NCBI GenBank assembly: GCA_018056765.1
Contig: JAGPFA010000001.1
Coordinates: forward strand, 144,370 to 208,369
Direction of reading: 5' to 3'
Source of the DNA: Syntrophaceae bacterium
GTDB lineage: Bacteria; Desulfobacterota; Syntrophia; Syntrophales; Smithellaceae
DNA: 64,000 nucleotides
A program made the position numbers and the translations under genes. The notes beneath the pieces were generated by a model. That model was not told where the DNA came from and ran no database searches. It saw nothing but the letters and a program-made list of their open reading frames with translations. Positions 1-9,490 of the stretch are shown piece after piece (the stretch's first letter is position 1; every line of letters begins with the position of its first letter).

Positions 1-768
1 AAGACAGCCGGCATCATTTTATTTATTACGGCCGCATCAGCTTTTCTAACCATCATCACAGCGGGGCAGGCCGCAGCGGTGCAGCCTTTCTCGCTTCCCA
101 ATGTCAGCCTGACACTCACCGGCGGAACGACTGAGCCGGAAAAGATTCAGTCGCTCATTCAGCTGGTCATTTTGCTGACGATTCTGACACTGGCGCCGGC
201 CATTCTCCTGATGGTCACTTCTTTTACCAGAGTGGTGATTGTCCTTTCGCTGGTGCGCAATGCCATGGGTACACAGCAGATGCCTCCCAATCAGGTGATT
301 GTGGGGCTCGCCCTGTTTTTAACATTTTTTATAATGTCGCCGGTGATCACCCGGGTGAATACCGAAGCCTTAAGACCATATTATGAAGAGCAGATCTCCG
401 GTGAAACGGCAATGACCAGGGCCGTCGTACCGGTAAAGGAATTCATGCTCAGGCAGGTGCGGGAAAAGGATCTGGCTCTCTTTATCAAGATATCCGGAGA
501 GGAGAATCCAGCCAAGCCGGAGGATGTGTCTCTTTCGTCTCTTGTGCCGGCCTTTGTCATCAGCGAGTTGAAAACAGCTTTTCAGATTGGTTTTATGATT
601 TATCTGCCGTTTCTGATTCTGGATATGGTGGTGGCCAGCGTGCTTTTGTCCATGGGTATGATGATGCTGCCGCCGATCATGGTCAGTCTCCCCTTCAAGC
701 TTCTTCTTTTTGTCCTGGTGGATGGCTGGCATCTGATCGTCGGATCTTTGGTGAAGAGCTTCCATTAG
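1..768 (+). CDS. fliP: FliP, flagellar type III export gate protein (5' end outside window)
   Basis: Core membrane subunit of the flagellar protein export gate, which forms the FliP5-FliQ4-FliR1 pore in the inner membrane. A GTG at 79 could start a shorter product, but the reading frame is open back to base 1 and encodes a hydrophobic stretch ending in Ala-Gly-Gln-Ala-Ala-Ala. This fits the cleaved signal peptide typical of FliP, so the true start lies upstream of the window. Family hallmarks are visible: the TSFTRVVIVLSLVRNAMG segment, the MPPNQVIVGLALFLTFF segment and a C-terminal hydrophobic hairpin ending in a GW-HL-VGSL motif. fliQ follows 15 bases downstream, as in most flagellar export operons. 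Confidence 0.96.
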   Translation, partial: KTAGIILFITAASAFLTIITAGQAAAVQPFSLPNVSLTLTGGTTEPEKIQSLIQLVILLTILTLAPAILLMVTSFTRVVIVLSLVRNAMGTQQMPPNQVIVGLALFLTFFIMSPVITRVNTEALRPYYEEQISGETAMTRAVVPVKEFMLRQVREKDLALFIKISGEENPAKPEDVSLSSLVPAFVISELKTAFQIGFMIYLPFLILDMVVASVLLSMGMMMLPPIMVSLPFKLLLFVLVDGWHLIVGSLVKSFH

Positions 769-783
769 GCGGGGAGAACAAAA

Positions 784-1053
784 ATGACACCGGAAGTTGT
801 GATGGCGCTGATGGCGGAAACAATCAAGACCACTCTGCTTGTTGCCGCGCCAATGCTGATCGTGGGGTTGATTATCGGTGTTATCATCAGTCTGTTTCAG
901 GCGGTCACCCAGATACAGGAAATGACACTGGTATTTGTGCCCAAGATCGTGGGGGTTTTAATTACGTTGGTTGTGGCCCTGCCGTGGATTCTCGGGCTGC
1001 TGATCAATTTTACGCACAGATTGTTCACCAGCATCCCCCTGTATGTTAAATGA
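784..1053 (+). CDS. fliQ: FliQ, flagellar export gate protein
   Basis: Small (89 residue) inner-membrane subunit of the flagellar type III export gate. It has two predicted membrane helices (about residues 15-40 and 50-78) joined by the charged family loop containing QAVTQIQEMTLVFVPK. Its length matches the family norm of about 89 residues. A GGGGAGA-type ribosome site lies just before the ATG. It sits between fliP and fliR, the usual order, and is presumably co-transcribed with them. Confidence 0.96.
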   Translation: MTPEVVMALMAETIKTTLLVAAPMLIVGLIIGVIISLFQAVTQIQEMTLVFVPKIVGVLITLVVALPWILGLLINFTHRLFTSIPLYVK

Positions 1054-1102
1054 CTAAACGCAGGCGCCATGATGAAAAGAAAGAAGCCGGGAGTTCAGAT
1101 AA

Positions 1103-1882
1103 ATGACATTGCCTTTTCTGTCCGCAGAGCACCTCGAGTCTTTTATCCTCGTGTTGGTTCGTGTCAGCGCGATTATTGTCGTCATCCCCGTTCTTTCTGA
1201 AAACAGCGTCCCCAGAACGGTAAAGGCCGGCCTTGCCGTCATCGTCAGCGTGGTCATTTTTCCACTGGTTGCCGGCCAGATGCCTCCGACGAAAAACTAC
1301 CATATTGTTCAGATGATATTTTTGATATTCGGAGAAGTCCTCATCGGGCTGACCATAGGCTTCACCGCACGCCTTCTTTTTGCCTCCATTCAGATTGCAG
1401 GAGATATCATCGGTTTTCAAATGGGCTTTGCCGTGGCCAACGTGATCGATCCCATGAGCGAGCAAAGCGTTTCTATTATCACTCAGCTGAAATATCTTAT
1501 CGCCATGCTGCTATTCATTACCGTCAACGCACACCATCTGTTTTTTCAGGCCATCATTCAGAGCTACCAGTTTGTCGCTCCGTTGAGTTTTCATTTTTCC
1601 CCCAATCTGATGCAGTTTCTGTTTATTACCTCAAAAGAGATGTTTGTCACCGCGCTGAAAATCGCCGCACCTTTGATGGCTGTGATGCTTTTTACCAATG
1701 TCGCCCTGGGTGTTGTGGCACGTACCGTGCCGCAGATGAATATCTTCATTGTCGGCTTTCCACTGCAAATATCGATGGGACTGATTTTCATAGGCTTGAC
1801 CGCGCCGTTGTTTGTGCGCATGACACAGGCGATTTTCAACACTTTGGAGGGAAAGTTGATTTCTGTTTTACGCCTGATGTGA
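1103..1882 (+). CDS. fliR: FliR, flagellar export gate protein
   Basis: Third component of the export gate pore (259 residues, normal length). Several hydrophobic helices span the protein. It carries the FliR signature around residues 70-125 (GEVLIGLTIGFTARLLFA, then GDIIGFQMGFAVANVIDP) and the C-terminal ARTVPQMNIFIVGFPLQI motif shared with type III secretion homologues such as SpaR and YscT. About 90 bases separate it from flhB; no promoter is evident there, so readthrough within the operon is likely. Confidence 0.96.
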   Translation: MTLPFLSAEHLESFILVLVRVSAIIVVIPVLSENSVPRTVKAGLAVIVSVVIFPLVAGQMPPTKNYHIVQMIFLIFGEVLIGLTIGFTARLLFASIQIAGDIIGFQMGFAVANVIDPMSEQSVSIITQLKYLIAMLLFITVNAHHLFFQAIIQSYQFVAPLSFHFSPNLMQFLFITSKEMFVTALKIAAPLMAVMLFTNVALGVVARTVPQMNIFIVGFPLQISMGLIFIGLTAPLFVRMTQAIFNTLEGKLISVLRLM

Positions 1883-1974
1883 AGGCGGGAAGCTCCGCAG
1901 AGAAAGGGTCGGCCCAGGACGAAACATGGCCACCGCAGTTAAGCAAATCTGTGCGGGATTAATGAGAGAAAACA

Positions 1975-3048
1975 ATGGCCGAAAACGACGATCAGGAACG
2001 AACTGAACAGGCAACAACGAAACGGCGCGAAGAGGCACGCGAAAAAGGCCAGGTAGCCCGTTCGCAGGAAGTGGTTTCCGTCGGGATTCTGGTGGCCGGT
2101 CTTATTTTCTTCTACTTCGGCGGCCAGACGATGATCACCAGGACACTTGATTTGATGGGCTGGATACTTGGGCGAGCCGGCAGCGCGGATCTCACTCCCG
2201 ACAGTGTCAGAGCAATTCTCATCAGCTGTATTTTTAAAGGTTTCGGTATTCTTTTTCCCCTGATTATTGCCGTATTGATTGCGGCAGTTCTGGGCAATGT
2301 CCTGCAGTTCGGCTTTTTGTTTACCGGCGAGAGTTTACAACCGAAAATCGACAAAATCAGTCCGGTCAAAGGATTTAAAAGGCTTTTTTCTCTGCGTTCA
2401 CTTGCCGAACTGCTCAAGGGGATCCTAAAGGTATGTATTATCAGTTTTGTGGCATATCTCATGATCAGCAAAGAGTTCGGCAATCTTTTTTTGCTCAACA
2501 GCCAATCAACCTGGGGCACCTTTATCTACATAGGAGGTGTCTGCTTTAAAATACTTTTAGCGATGACGATCGTGTTGGTATTTCTGGCGGCGCTCGATTA
2601 CGCCTATCAGCGCTGGGAATACGAAAAGAGTCTGAGGATGACAAAGCAGGAAATAAAAGACGAGTTCAAAAATACGGAAGGAGATCCGCTCATTAAAGCC
2701 AGAATCAGGCGAATTCAAAGAGAAATGGCACATCGGCGCATGATGGCGGAAGTGCCCAAAGCCGATGTGGTCATTACCAACCCGACACACCTGGCTGTTG
2801 CCATCAAATATTCACCGGATAAAATGGCGGCACCGGTCGTCGTGGCCAAGGGCGCTGATTATATTGCTGAAAAGATAAGAGACATAGCCAGGGAAAATGA
2901 TGTGCCCATTATCGAGGACAAACCTCTGGCACAGGTATTGTATAAGTTAGTTAAAGTAAATGCGATGGTGCCGGAATCTCTCTACAAGGCGGTGGCGGAA
3001 GTTCTGGCATTTGTCTACGAACAGAAAAGGGTTAAGATCTTCGGATAA
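1975..3048 (+). CDS. flhB: FlhB, flagellar export switch protein
   Basis: Inner-membrane export component that switches secretion from rod/hook to filament substrates after self-cleavage. The N-terminal hydrophilic segment (ERTEQATTKRREEAREKGQ) is followed by four membrane helices and a cytoplasmic domain. The autocleavage motif NPTH is intact at residues 269-272, followed by the conserved LAVAIKY strand. Length is 357 residues, normal for the family. flhA starts 5 bases after its stop. A second, cleavage-motif-free copy of its C-terminal domain is encoded at 11426-11734. Confidence 0.97.
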   Translation: MAENDDQERTEQATTKRREEAREKGQVARSQEVVSVGILVAGLIFFYFGGQTMITRTLDLMGWILGRAGSADLTPDSVRAILISCIFKGFGILFPLIIAVLIAAVLGNVLQFGFLFTGESLQPKIDKISPVKGFKRLFSLRSLAELLKGILKVCIISFVAYLMISKEFGNLFLLNSQSTWGTFIYIGGVCFKILLAMTIVLVFLAALDYAYQRWEYEKSLRMTKQEIKDEFKNTEGDPLIKARIRRIQREMAHRRMMAEVPKADVVITNPTHLAVAIKYSPDKMAAPVVVAKGADYIAEKIRDIARENDVPIIEDKPLAQVLYKLVKVNAMVPESLYKAVAEVLAFVYEQKRVKIFG

Positions 3049-3053
3049 ACAAA

Positions 3054-5135
3054 ATGGCTGAACTACAGGCAGGCGCGGGCAGAAACGCATTTTTGGAGTC
3101 GGCAAGGTCAAGCTCGGCAATGATTGCCATGGGTGTCATCGCAATCCTCATGGTCATGATCCTGCCCATCCCGACTTTTTTGTTGGATATTTTACTTTCC
3201 TTCAGCATCGCGATTTCCATTATCATTTTGCTGATGTCGATGTATGTTTTAAAACCGCTGCAGTTTTCCGTGTTTCCATCCGTTCTGCTTTTGGTAACGC
3301 TTTTGCGGCTTGCGCTGAACGTCGCCTCGACGCGGCTTATCCTGCTGCACGGAAATGAGGGGACATCGGCCGCCGGTCAGGTTATTCAGTCTTTCGGGAC
3401 ATTCGTTGTCGGGGGAAATTACGTCGTCGGCATGGTCGTTTTTCTGGTACTGGTGCTCATTAACTTTATAGTCATCACGAAGGGCGCGACACGTATTGCG
3501 GAAGTTTCGGCACGCTTCACACTTGACGCCATGCCGGGAAAGCAGATGAGCATCGACGCGGACCTTAACGCGGGTCTCATTTCAGACAACGATGCCAGGC
3601 GCAGACGTGCCGAAATTGAACAGGAATCCAATTTCTACGGGGCGATGGACGGTGCGTCGAAGTTTGTCCGCGGTGATGCGATTGCCGGTATACTGATTGT
3701 TCTTATCAATATTATCGGTGGTTTGATCATCGGTGTTTTGCAAAAAGGCATGCCGGTAGTGGAGGCGGCCCGGAACTACACTTTGTTGACGGTCGGTGAC
3801 GGTCTGGTGACGCAGGTGCCGGCGCTGATTGTGTCAACGGCTGCCGGCATTCTGGTTACCAGAACATCTACAACAACCGAACTGGGTGACGAGGTTAAAT
3901 CCCAGGTATTCACCCAGCCCAGAGCGATTGCCACGGCTGCCATCATGCTGTTTATTTTTGCCCTTATTCCGGGCATGCCCAAAATATCTTTCATCCTGGT
4001 TGCGCTTCTTGTCGGGGTTGTCGCCTATCGCGTCGTGCAGGCTATTGCACGTAAAAAAATTCAGGAAGAACAACTGGAAGCAGAAGAAGAAGCGCCGGTC
4101 AGGGAAGTTGATGTCGTCGCGCCGCTCGATGCGATGGGACTTGAAGTAGGATACACACTTATCCCGCTGGTGGATGCGGCTCAGGGCGGCGAATTGCTGG
4201 TGCGGATCAAGTCTCTGCGCCGTCAGCTTGCTTCCGAAATGGGCTTCATCATGCCGGCCATCCATATCAAGGATAATTTGAAACTCAAGCCGGACGAATA
4301 TTCCGTGATGCTCAAAGGAGTCGAAATTGCCCGCGGTTCCGTCATGATGGGGTATCATCTGGTCATTTCTCCGGATGAAAAGGATGCTTCAGTGAAAGGT
4401 GTCGCCACCAAAGAGCCGGCCTTTGGGCTTCCCGCCGTGTGGGTGGCAGACAGGGAAAAAGACGCGATCATGGCCAAAGGGTATGTGGTGGTCGATCCGG
4501 CTACCGTCATCACAACGCACCTGACGGAACTTACCAAAACCTATGCAGATGAATTGCTCGGCAGGCAGGAGGTGCAGTCGCTGGTGGACAATCTCGAACA
4601 GCTCTATCCACGGGTGGTCAAAGAAATTGTCCCCAAGGTTGTACCGCTCAATATTTTACACCGTGTCTTGCAGCGTCTGCTGCGCGAGAGGATTTCCATC
4701 CGTGATCTGCTCACCATCATAGAAACGATTGGTGAGTACGCGCCGCTGACGAAAAATGCCGATATACTGACCGGGTACGTAAGGCAGGCCTTGCGTCGGG
4801 CCATCACACACCAGTACCAGGACCAGGAAGGAAATATTACGGTGATGATTATGTCTCCGGATATCGAAGACAAAATCAGTCGTTCCATTTCCCATACAGA
4901 GTATGAATCTTTTGTTTCTCCCGACCCGAATGTTGTCAAGCAGATGATCGCCGGCCTCCATAAGATGGTTGCCGCATTTACAGCCGGCGGCCTGCAGCCC
5001 ATCGTTCTTTGCTCGCCGGAAACAAGGATCCATTTCCGAAAGATTTTGGAAAAAATGATGCCTAATGTGGTCATTTTGGCGCACAATGAAATATCACGGG
5101 AGGCGAACATCAAATCTCTGGGGATTGTAGAGTAA
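3054..5135 (+). CDS. flhA: FlhA, flagellar export gate ring protein
   Basis: Large (693 residue) export component. Its N-terminal half has about eight membrane helices and its C-terminal cytoplasmic domain forms the nonameric ring that docks chaperone-substrate complexes. The highly conserved FHIPEP-type loop region is seen as RFTLDAMPGKQMSIDADLNAG followed by a DNDARRRRAEIEQES stretch near residues 160-200. The C-terminal domain ends in the usual LSHNEI-like segment (here LAHNEIS). It follows flhB by 5 bases and precedes flhF by 3, implying tight translational linkage. Confidence 0.97.
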   Translation: MAELQAGAGRNAFLESARSSSAMIAMGVIAILMVMILPIPTFLLDILLSFSIAISIIILLMSMYVLKPLQFSVFPSVLLLVTLLRLALNVASTRLILLHGNEGTSAAGQVIQSFGTFVVGGNYVVGMVVFLVLVLINFIVITKGATRIAEVSARFTLDAMPGKQMSIDADLNAGLISDNDARRRRAEIEQESNFYGAMDGASKFVRGDAIAGILIVLINIIGGLIIGVLQKGMPVVEAARNYTLLTVGDGLVTQVPALIVSTAAGILVTRTSTTTELGDEVKSQVFTQPRAIATAAIMLFIFALIPGMPKISFILVALLVGVVAYRVVQAIARKKIQEEQLEAEEEAPVREVDVVAPLDAMGLEVGYTLIPLVDAAQGGELLVRIKSLRRQLASEMGFIMPAIHIKDNLKLKPDEYSVMLKGVEIARGSVMMGYHLVISPDEKDASVKGVATKEPAFGLPAVWVADREKDAIMAKGYVVVDPATVITTHLTELTKTYADELLGRQEVQSLVDNLEQLYPRVVKEIVPKVVPLNILHRVLQRLLRERISIRDLLTIIETIGEYAPLTKNADILTGYVRQALRRAITHQYQDQEGNITVMIMSPDIEDKISRSISHTEYESFVSPDPNVVKQMIAGLHKMVAAFTAGGLQPIVLCSPETRIHFRKILEKMMPNVVILAHNEISREANIKSLGIVE

Positions 5136-5138
5136 CTT

Positions 5139-6344
5139 ATGCAAGTTAAACGTTATGAAGTACATTCAATACTGGAAGGCATGAACAGAATTAAAAAAGA
5201 TCTGGGGCCTGAAGCTATTGTGCTGTCCACACGTAAAATAAAAAAAGGCAAAGTTGATTTGTTTGAAGTTATGGCGGCGCGCGATGAAAGCATGCAGACT
5301 TTAATGGTCGGCGATAAACCAGCTTTACCTGCCGAGCGTGGCGGATTAAACGGGGCTGCCAAGATGGACACGATCGAGCTGATCCGCCATGAGTTCAACG
5401 AGTTCAAAAACTTGATCCTTGCCGGTCAGAGACAAAACTCGCTGGCCGGTGAACTGGCGGAAATTCGTGAAACGATCAGTCTGTTTTTCGATGCCCTGGG
5501 AATGCGCCAGCGGCGAATGCCGCAGGATGTCAGCACGAAATTATATCTGAGGCTTGTGGGTAAGGGATTTTCACGTGCCGGCGCCTGCCGTATCATGGAT
5601 GAAGTGAATCGCAGCTGGAAAAAGGACGCCCCGGCGGGCGAAGAGGAGGCTCTCTCTGTTGCGGCGATATATATCGGCAATACACTGGCCGCCGGAGAAA
5701 AAAACAATGAGCACTCCCGGGTCAGGATGTTTGTCGGGCCGCCCGGTGTGGGCAAAACGACGACGTTGGCGAAACTGGCCGCCCGCGACGCGATTATGAA
5801 AAAGAAAAATGTCGGTCTTATCACGGTGGACAATTTCCGCCTTGCGGCAGCCGAGCAACTGGGTGCTTATGCACGTATTATGGGACTGCCGTTGCAGACT
5901 GCATCCACCAAAGAGTCTTTTGCCAAGGCACTGGAAGCTTTTTCCGGCAAAGATGTCATTTATGTCGATACACCGGGCCGTACCAGGCCGGATGACGGAT
6001 ATTTGAGCCGGCTCCAGCAGGCATTGCCGAATGAAGCCATACAGAAGAATCTGCTCATTAATGCAACGGGTAACGAGGAATATTTGGAAAGAGTGATATC
6101 CGGCTATGAGCATCTGAACATAGACAATCTGATTGTCACCAAAATTGATGAGTCCAGGCGCTGCGGCATGCTTTATGACATGATTGTCAGGACAAAAAAA
6201 CCTGTGCGTTATGTTACCTTCGGCCAGAATGTGCCTCAGGACATTGATGAAGCGACCCCGGAGTTGATAGCGTCTTTAATGCTGGACGGAATTATGACGC
6301 CATCCGGTGAACGGCCGGCTCAGCCGGTTCTTGCAAGGAGTTGA
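5139..6344 (+). CDS. flhF: FlhF, SRP-type GTPase for flagellar placement
   Basis: SRP54-family GTPase that recruits early flagellar components to the pole. The 401 residues include a basic N-terminal domain, a middle helical N domain and a G domain. The P-loop GPPGVGKTT starts near residue 200, followed by a DNFRLAAAEQL motif and a TKIDES guanine-specificity motif. The switch motif reads DTPGR where the family usually has DTAGR, a mild substitution that may or may not affect hydrolysis. The stop overlaps the start of flhG. Confidence 0.95.
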   Translation: MQVKRYEVHSILEGMNRIKKDLGPEAIVLSTRKIKKGKVDLFEVMAARDESMQTLMVGDKPALPAERGGLNGAAKMDTIELIRHEFNEFKNLILAGQRQNSLAGELAEIRETISLFFDALGMRQRRMPQDVSTKLYLRLVGKGFSRAGACRIMDEVNRSWKKDAPAGEEEALSVAAIYIGNTLAAGEKNNEHSRVRMFVGPPGVGKTTTLAKLAARDAIMKKKNVGLITVDNFRLAAAEQLGAYARIMGLPLQTASTKESFAKALEAFSGKDVIYVDTPGRTRPDDGYLSRLQQALPNEAIQKNLLINATGNEEYLERVISGYEHLNIDNLIVTKIDESRRCGMLYDMIVRTKKPVRYVTFGQNVPQDIDEATPELIASLMLDGIMTPSGERPAQPVLARS

Positions 6345-7252
6345 TGAAAGTGGATCAGGCGGCGACATTGCGGGAAATAAAGAAGAAAGAAGAATATGTT
6401 CAAAAACACCGGAAAGGCACGACGCACGATGCTCCCAAGCCTCGCGACGTGAGGGTCCTTTCCGTAACCAGCGGTAAAGGCGGCGTGGGGAAAACGAATA
6501 TCGCGGCAAATCTGGCTTATTTGCTGGCGAAACAGCGTAAAAAAATGCTTGTGCTCGACGCCGACGCCGGACTGGCCAACATTGATGTAATTCTTGGAAT
6601 AAACCCGCGCTACAATTTATCGCATGTTTTGAAAGGAGAAAAAACGATCGCGGAAACGCTGGTAGAAGGTCCCGGGGGCATCAGGATTTTACCTTCTGCG
6701 TCCGGTCTTCCGGAAATGACGGATCTCTCACGAGGGCAGAAGCTCACGCTGGTCGATGAGTTGAATACCCTAAACGGTGAAGTAGATTATGTTCTGATTG
6801 ATACGGGTGCCGGGATTTCTTCGAATGTTATGTATTTTAACATGGCGGCCAAGGAAATAATTGTTGTGGCGACTCCGGAGCCTACTTCTTTAACCGATGC
6901 CTACGCGCTGATCAAGGTTCTCTATCAACGTCACGCCAAGAGGCGCTTCCGACTGATTGCCAATATGGTAAAAAACGCGGAGGAAGGCAAAGAGATATTT
7001 TCGCGTCTGGGGCGTGCGACCGATCATTTTCTGAATTTAACTATTGAATATTTAGGTCATATCGTATTAGATGAAAAGGTCAATGGGGCGGTCCGGCAGC
7101 AGAAAGCTTTTGCGGAATTATACCCTCAGTGCCCGTCTGCTCTTTGTCTTGCAAAAATAGCGGAGAAAATTTCTTCGGAGACAATACAAGAGTATGAAAA
7201 CGGCAGCATTAAGTTCTTCTGGGAAGAGATCATCAACCAAGGCCAAGCTTAA
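6344..7252 (+). CDS. flhG: FlhG (FleN/YlxH), MinD-like ATPase controlling flagellar number
   Basis: MinD/ParA-type ATPase that antagonises FlhF and limits flagellar number. It carries the deviant Walker A motif GKGGVGKTN, a VLDADAGLANIDVILG segment and the VLIDTGAGI Walker B-like region. An AAGGAG ribosome site at 6335-6340 precedes both a TTG at 6341 and an ATG at 6344. I use the ATG, which overlaps the flhF stop by one base (TGATG). Its 3' end overlaps the chosen fliA start by 59 bases. In some delta and gamma lineages FlhG also modulates the sigma-54 flagellar activator. Confidence 0.93.
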   Translation: MKVDQAATLREIKKKEEYVQKHRKGTTHDAPKPRDVRVLSVTSGKGGVGKTNIAANLAYLLAKQRKKMLVLDADAGLANIDVILGINPRYNLSHVLKGEKTIAETLVEGPGGIRILPSASGLPEMTDLSRGQKLTLVDELNTLNGEVDYVLIDTGAGISSNVMYFNMAAKEIIVVATPEPTSLTDAYALIKVLYQRHAKRRFRLIANMVKNAEEGKEIFSRLGRATDHFLNLTIEYLGHIVLDEKVNGAVRQQKAFAELYPQCPSALCLAKIAEKISSETIQEYENGSIKFFWEEIINQGQA

Positions 7253-7955
7253 AGAGGAGCGTGATGCTCAAATTCTGAAGTATGCGCCGCTGGTGAAGAA
7301 TATCGTCGGCAGGCTGGCCGCCAAACTTCCCATAGACGCGGCGGATAAGGAAGACCTGGTCAATGTAGGAGTCATGGGACTGATGTCGGCGCTGGAAAAG
7401 TACGACAAGTCGCGTAACGTCCAGTTTGAGACATATGCCAGTTTCCGGATACGCGGCGCAGTGCTCGATGAGCTCCGGGCCAAAGACTGGGTTCCGCGGG
7501 CCACGCGCAGCAAAGATAATAAAATCGAGAACGCGATAAGTGCGCTGAAAAAGAAACTCGGCCGGGCACCAGAAGAAATGGAGATTGCCGGGCACATGGG
7601 CATTTCGCTGGCCGAATATCATAAGATGCTTGACGAGGCCAGATGCATATCTCTTATTTCCACCGAAGACCTGCCGCCCGATTATCTTGAGAAATTCAGC
7701 CGCAATGATGTGCTGGAGATGATAAATGAAAGCAACCCGCTGCATCTGCTGGTCAATATGGAATTCAAAGACAAATTGAAGCAGGCGATTGATCAGCTGC
7801 CTCCAAAGGAAAAACTGGTATTGTCACTGTATTATTTTGAGGAAATGACCATGAGGGAAGCAGGCAGGGTGATGGAGCTTACCGAGTCACGTATTTGCCA
7901 ATTGCACGCGCAGGCGGTTCTGCGACTGCGCAGCATGGTCAAGTTTGCCAGGTGA
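7194..7955 (+). CDS. fliA: FliA, flagellar sigma factor sigma-28
   Basis: RNA polymerase sigma factor for late flagellar genes. Region 2 is seen as LVNVGVMGLMSALEKYD and FETYASFRIRGAVLDELRAKDWVPR, the latter a FliA hallmark. Region 3 and the region 4 helix-turn-helix (PPKEKLVLSLYYFEEMTMREAGRVMELTESRICQ) follow. The ATG at 7194 lies inside flhG and gives 253 residues. No in-frame ATG closer to the conserved domain was seen, so the 59-base overlap is probably real. Sigma-28-like promoters at 16503 and 20104 are its likely targets; FlgM at 16564 is its likely inhibitor. Confidence 0.95.
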   Translation: MKTAALSSSGKRSSTKAKLKEERDAQILKYAPLVKNIVGRLAAKLPIDAADKEDLVNVGVMGLMSALEKYDKSRNVQFETYASFRIRGAVLDELRAKDWVPRATRSKDNKIENAISALKKKLGRAPEEMEIAGHMGISLAEYHKMLDEARCISLISTEDLPPDYLEKFSRNDVLEMINESNPLHLLVNMEFKDKLKQAIDQLPPKEKLVLSLYYFEEMTMREAGRVMELTESRICQLHAQAVLRLRSMVKFAR

Positions 7956-7970
7956 ACCGAGGTTTACGAA

Positions 7971-8615
7971 GTGAAAAAAGCGAAACTGGATCTGTGGGAA
8001 GACATTCCTGAACCTGAACTGCAGGCCGTTTTGCCGGTGCAGATGGATGATAGTTCCGAGGATGCAGCGCAGGAAGGATTTTTCAGGAAATGGGCCAGAA
8101 ATAAGCTGTTTATTTTGATCATGCCGGCGGCCCTGGTTTTGCTGCTTATTGTTTCTGTGGCCACTGTTTTGGTAATACGTGGAATTAACAAAAAACAGGT
8201 TGCCAAAACTCAGATTCAGATGCCACAGGAAGAAGACAAAGACCAACGAACACGAAAAAGCGCCTCGGTAGCGGAAGAAATTGTCCGGGAAAGTGAACCA
8301 GCCGTGTCCGTAAGGACTGAAACATTGCATTTTACCGATTTCATCATCGACCTGAAAGACGCTGCGGGAAACAGCCATGTATTGATTTGTGATGTGGCGT
8401 TAGAAATTACCGACACAGGTAAAGGCGACCGCATACAAAAAATTACCCTCATCAGAGGAGCAATCATCAAGGCAACTCAGGCCAGAAGTGTGGTCGCTTT
8501 GAGGTCCGTTGAGGAGCGTAAAAAGTTGAAAAAAGATTTTGCCGCCGCGCTGGAGAGGATCCTGGGCGATGGCTCCGTCAAGGATGTTTATTTCACTAAT
8601 TATTTGATTATATGA
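7971..8615 (+). CDS. fliL: FliL-like flagellar basal-body-associated protein
   Basis: A 214-residue protein with a GTG start, an acidic N-terminal tail, one membrane helix at about residues 44-68 and a periplasmic C-terminal domain. The tail domain matches the FliL pattern: a strand with conserved Leu, the GDRIQKITLIRGAI and RSVEERKKLKKDFAAALE segments, and a terminal VKDVYFTNYLII that resembles the family ending V-x-V-x-F-T-x-F-I-I. FliL encircles stators and supports torque. The long acidic cytoplasmic segment is unusual, and overall similarity is modest, so the call rests on topology, the C-terminal pattern and location. Confidence 0.75.
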   Translation: MKKAKLDLWEDIPEPELQAVLPVQMDDSSEDAAQEGFFRKWARNKLFILIMPAALVLLLIVSVATVLVIRGINKKQVAKTQIQMPQEEDKDQRTRKSASVAEEIVRESEPAVSVRTETLHFTDFIIDLKDAAGNSHVLICDVALEITDTGKGDRIQKITLIRGAIIKATQARSVVALRSVEERKKLKKDFAAALERILGDGSVKDVYFTNYLII

Positions 8616-8663
8616 TATTAAGTTTTCTTTGGCGGAAGACTTTTGATTACCAAAAGGACAGTG

Positions 8664-9410
8664 ATGGAAAAAGACAATAAACAGACACTTTTGGAAAAGG
8701 AATTTTTAGCTACATTCCTCAAGGAGCTGATGCCGGGAATTTTGCATAACTTTGCCAACCCGTTAAACGGCATCATGGGACGTTCCAAATTGTTGCAGCG
8801 CCGCATCGATGCATTTTTCAAAAATATGAGAGAGCAGCACCCCGAAGCAGCCGACCTCCTGTCAGAAGAATTCGAAAAAATAAAAAATGATGTCCGTTCC
8901 ATCAATAATGAATCTGATGCTTTTTTCCGGATGTTCAGGGATATAAGTGCAAAATTCTATGCTCTGGCCGCCCGCGAAGAAGAGAGAATCAGCCTTTCCC
9001 AGATGCTTGCCGCCGAGATGCGTTTTGCCGATTTTTATCTTGAATTCAAACATGAAATCACCAAAGCGCTGGAAATTGATAGAGAAATTCCAGAAATAAA
9101 AGGATATGCGGCAGAATTGTCGCTTAGTTTCTGGAGACTGATCAGATTTGCCATGGTTTCGGCGCTACGGAGCAAAAAAAAGGAATTTTTTCTCTCGACC
9201 GGTCATGATCGTGAAAACATCATTGTTCTGATTAAATATTCGAGCAAAGAATCAGAATCGCCGTCCGACAGGCCCAACGCAGGGGTAGAGGCGGCAACGG
9301 AAATTCTAAAACAATATTCAGCCGGGGTTCAATTGTCTGGCGAAAAAGGGATCAATGAGATCAGAGTGGAGATCCCTTACCACCATGGCGCGGCTGAATT
9401 AAAAATTTAA
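8664..9410 (+). CDS. Histidine-kinase-like protein with degenerate ATPase region
   Basis: A soluble protein of 248 residues. I chose the ATG at 8664 because an AAAAGGA ribosome site lies about 5 bases upstream; an upstream TTG at 8643 has none. Near the N-terminus, ILHNFANPLNGIMG (His at residue 28) looks like a histidine-kinase dimerisation H-box. The rest contains helical, charged sequence and a weak match to an ATPase fold, but I see no N-box or DxGxG nucleotide motif. It may be a phosphotransfer-type or scaffolding relative of a kinase. Position inside the flagellar operon suggests a role in flagellar gene control, but its function is unknown. Confidence 0.6.
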   Translation: MEKDNKQTLLEKEFLATFLKELMPGILHNFANPLNGIMGRSKLLQRRIDAFFKNMREQHPEAADLLSEEFEKIKNDVRSINNESDAFFRMFRDISAKFYALAAREEERISLSQMLAAEMRFADFYLEFKHEITKALEIDREIPEIKGYAAELSLSFWRLIRFAMVSALRSKKKEFFLSTGHDRENIIVLIKYSSKESESPSDRPNAGVEAATEILKQYSAGVQLSGEKGINEIRVEIPYHHGAAELKI

Positions 9411-9490
9411 GTAAATTTGAATGATTGACGATATGTAAGGTAGAAAACCTTTTCAGGGGGGAAATCTTCTGAAAAGACGGAGTAATTGAG

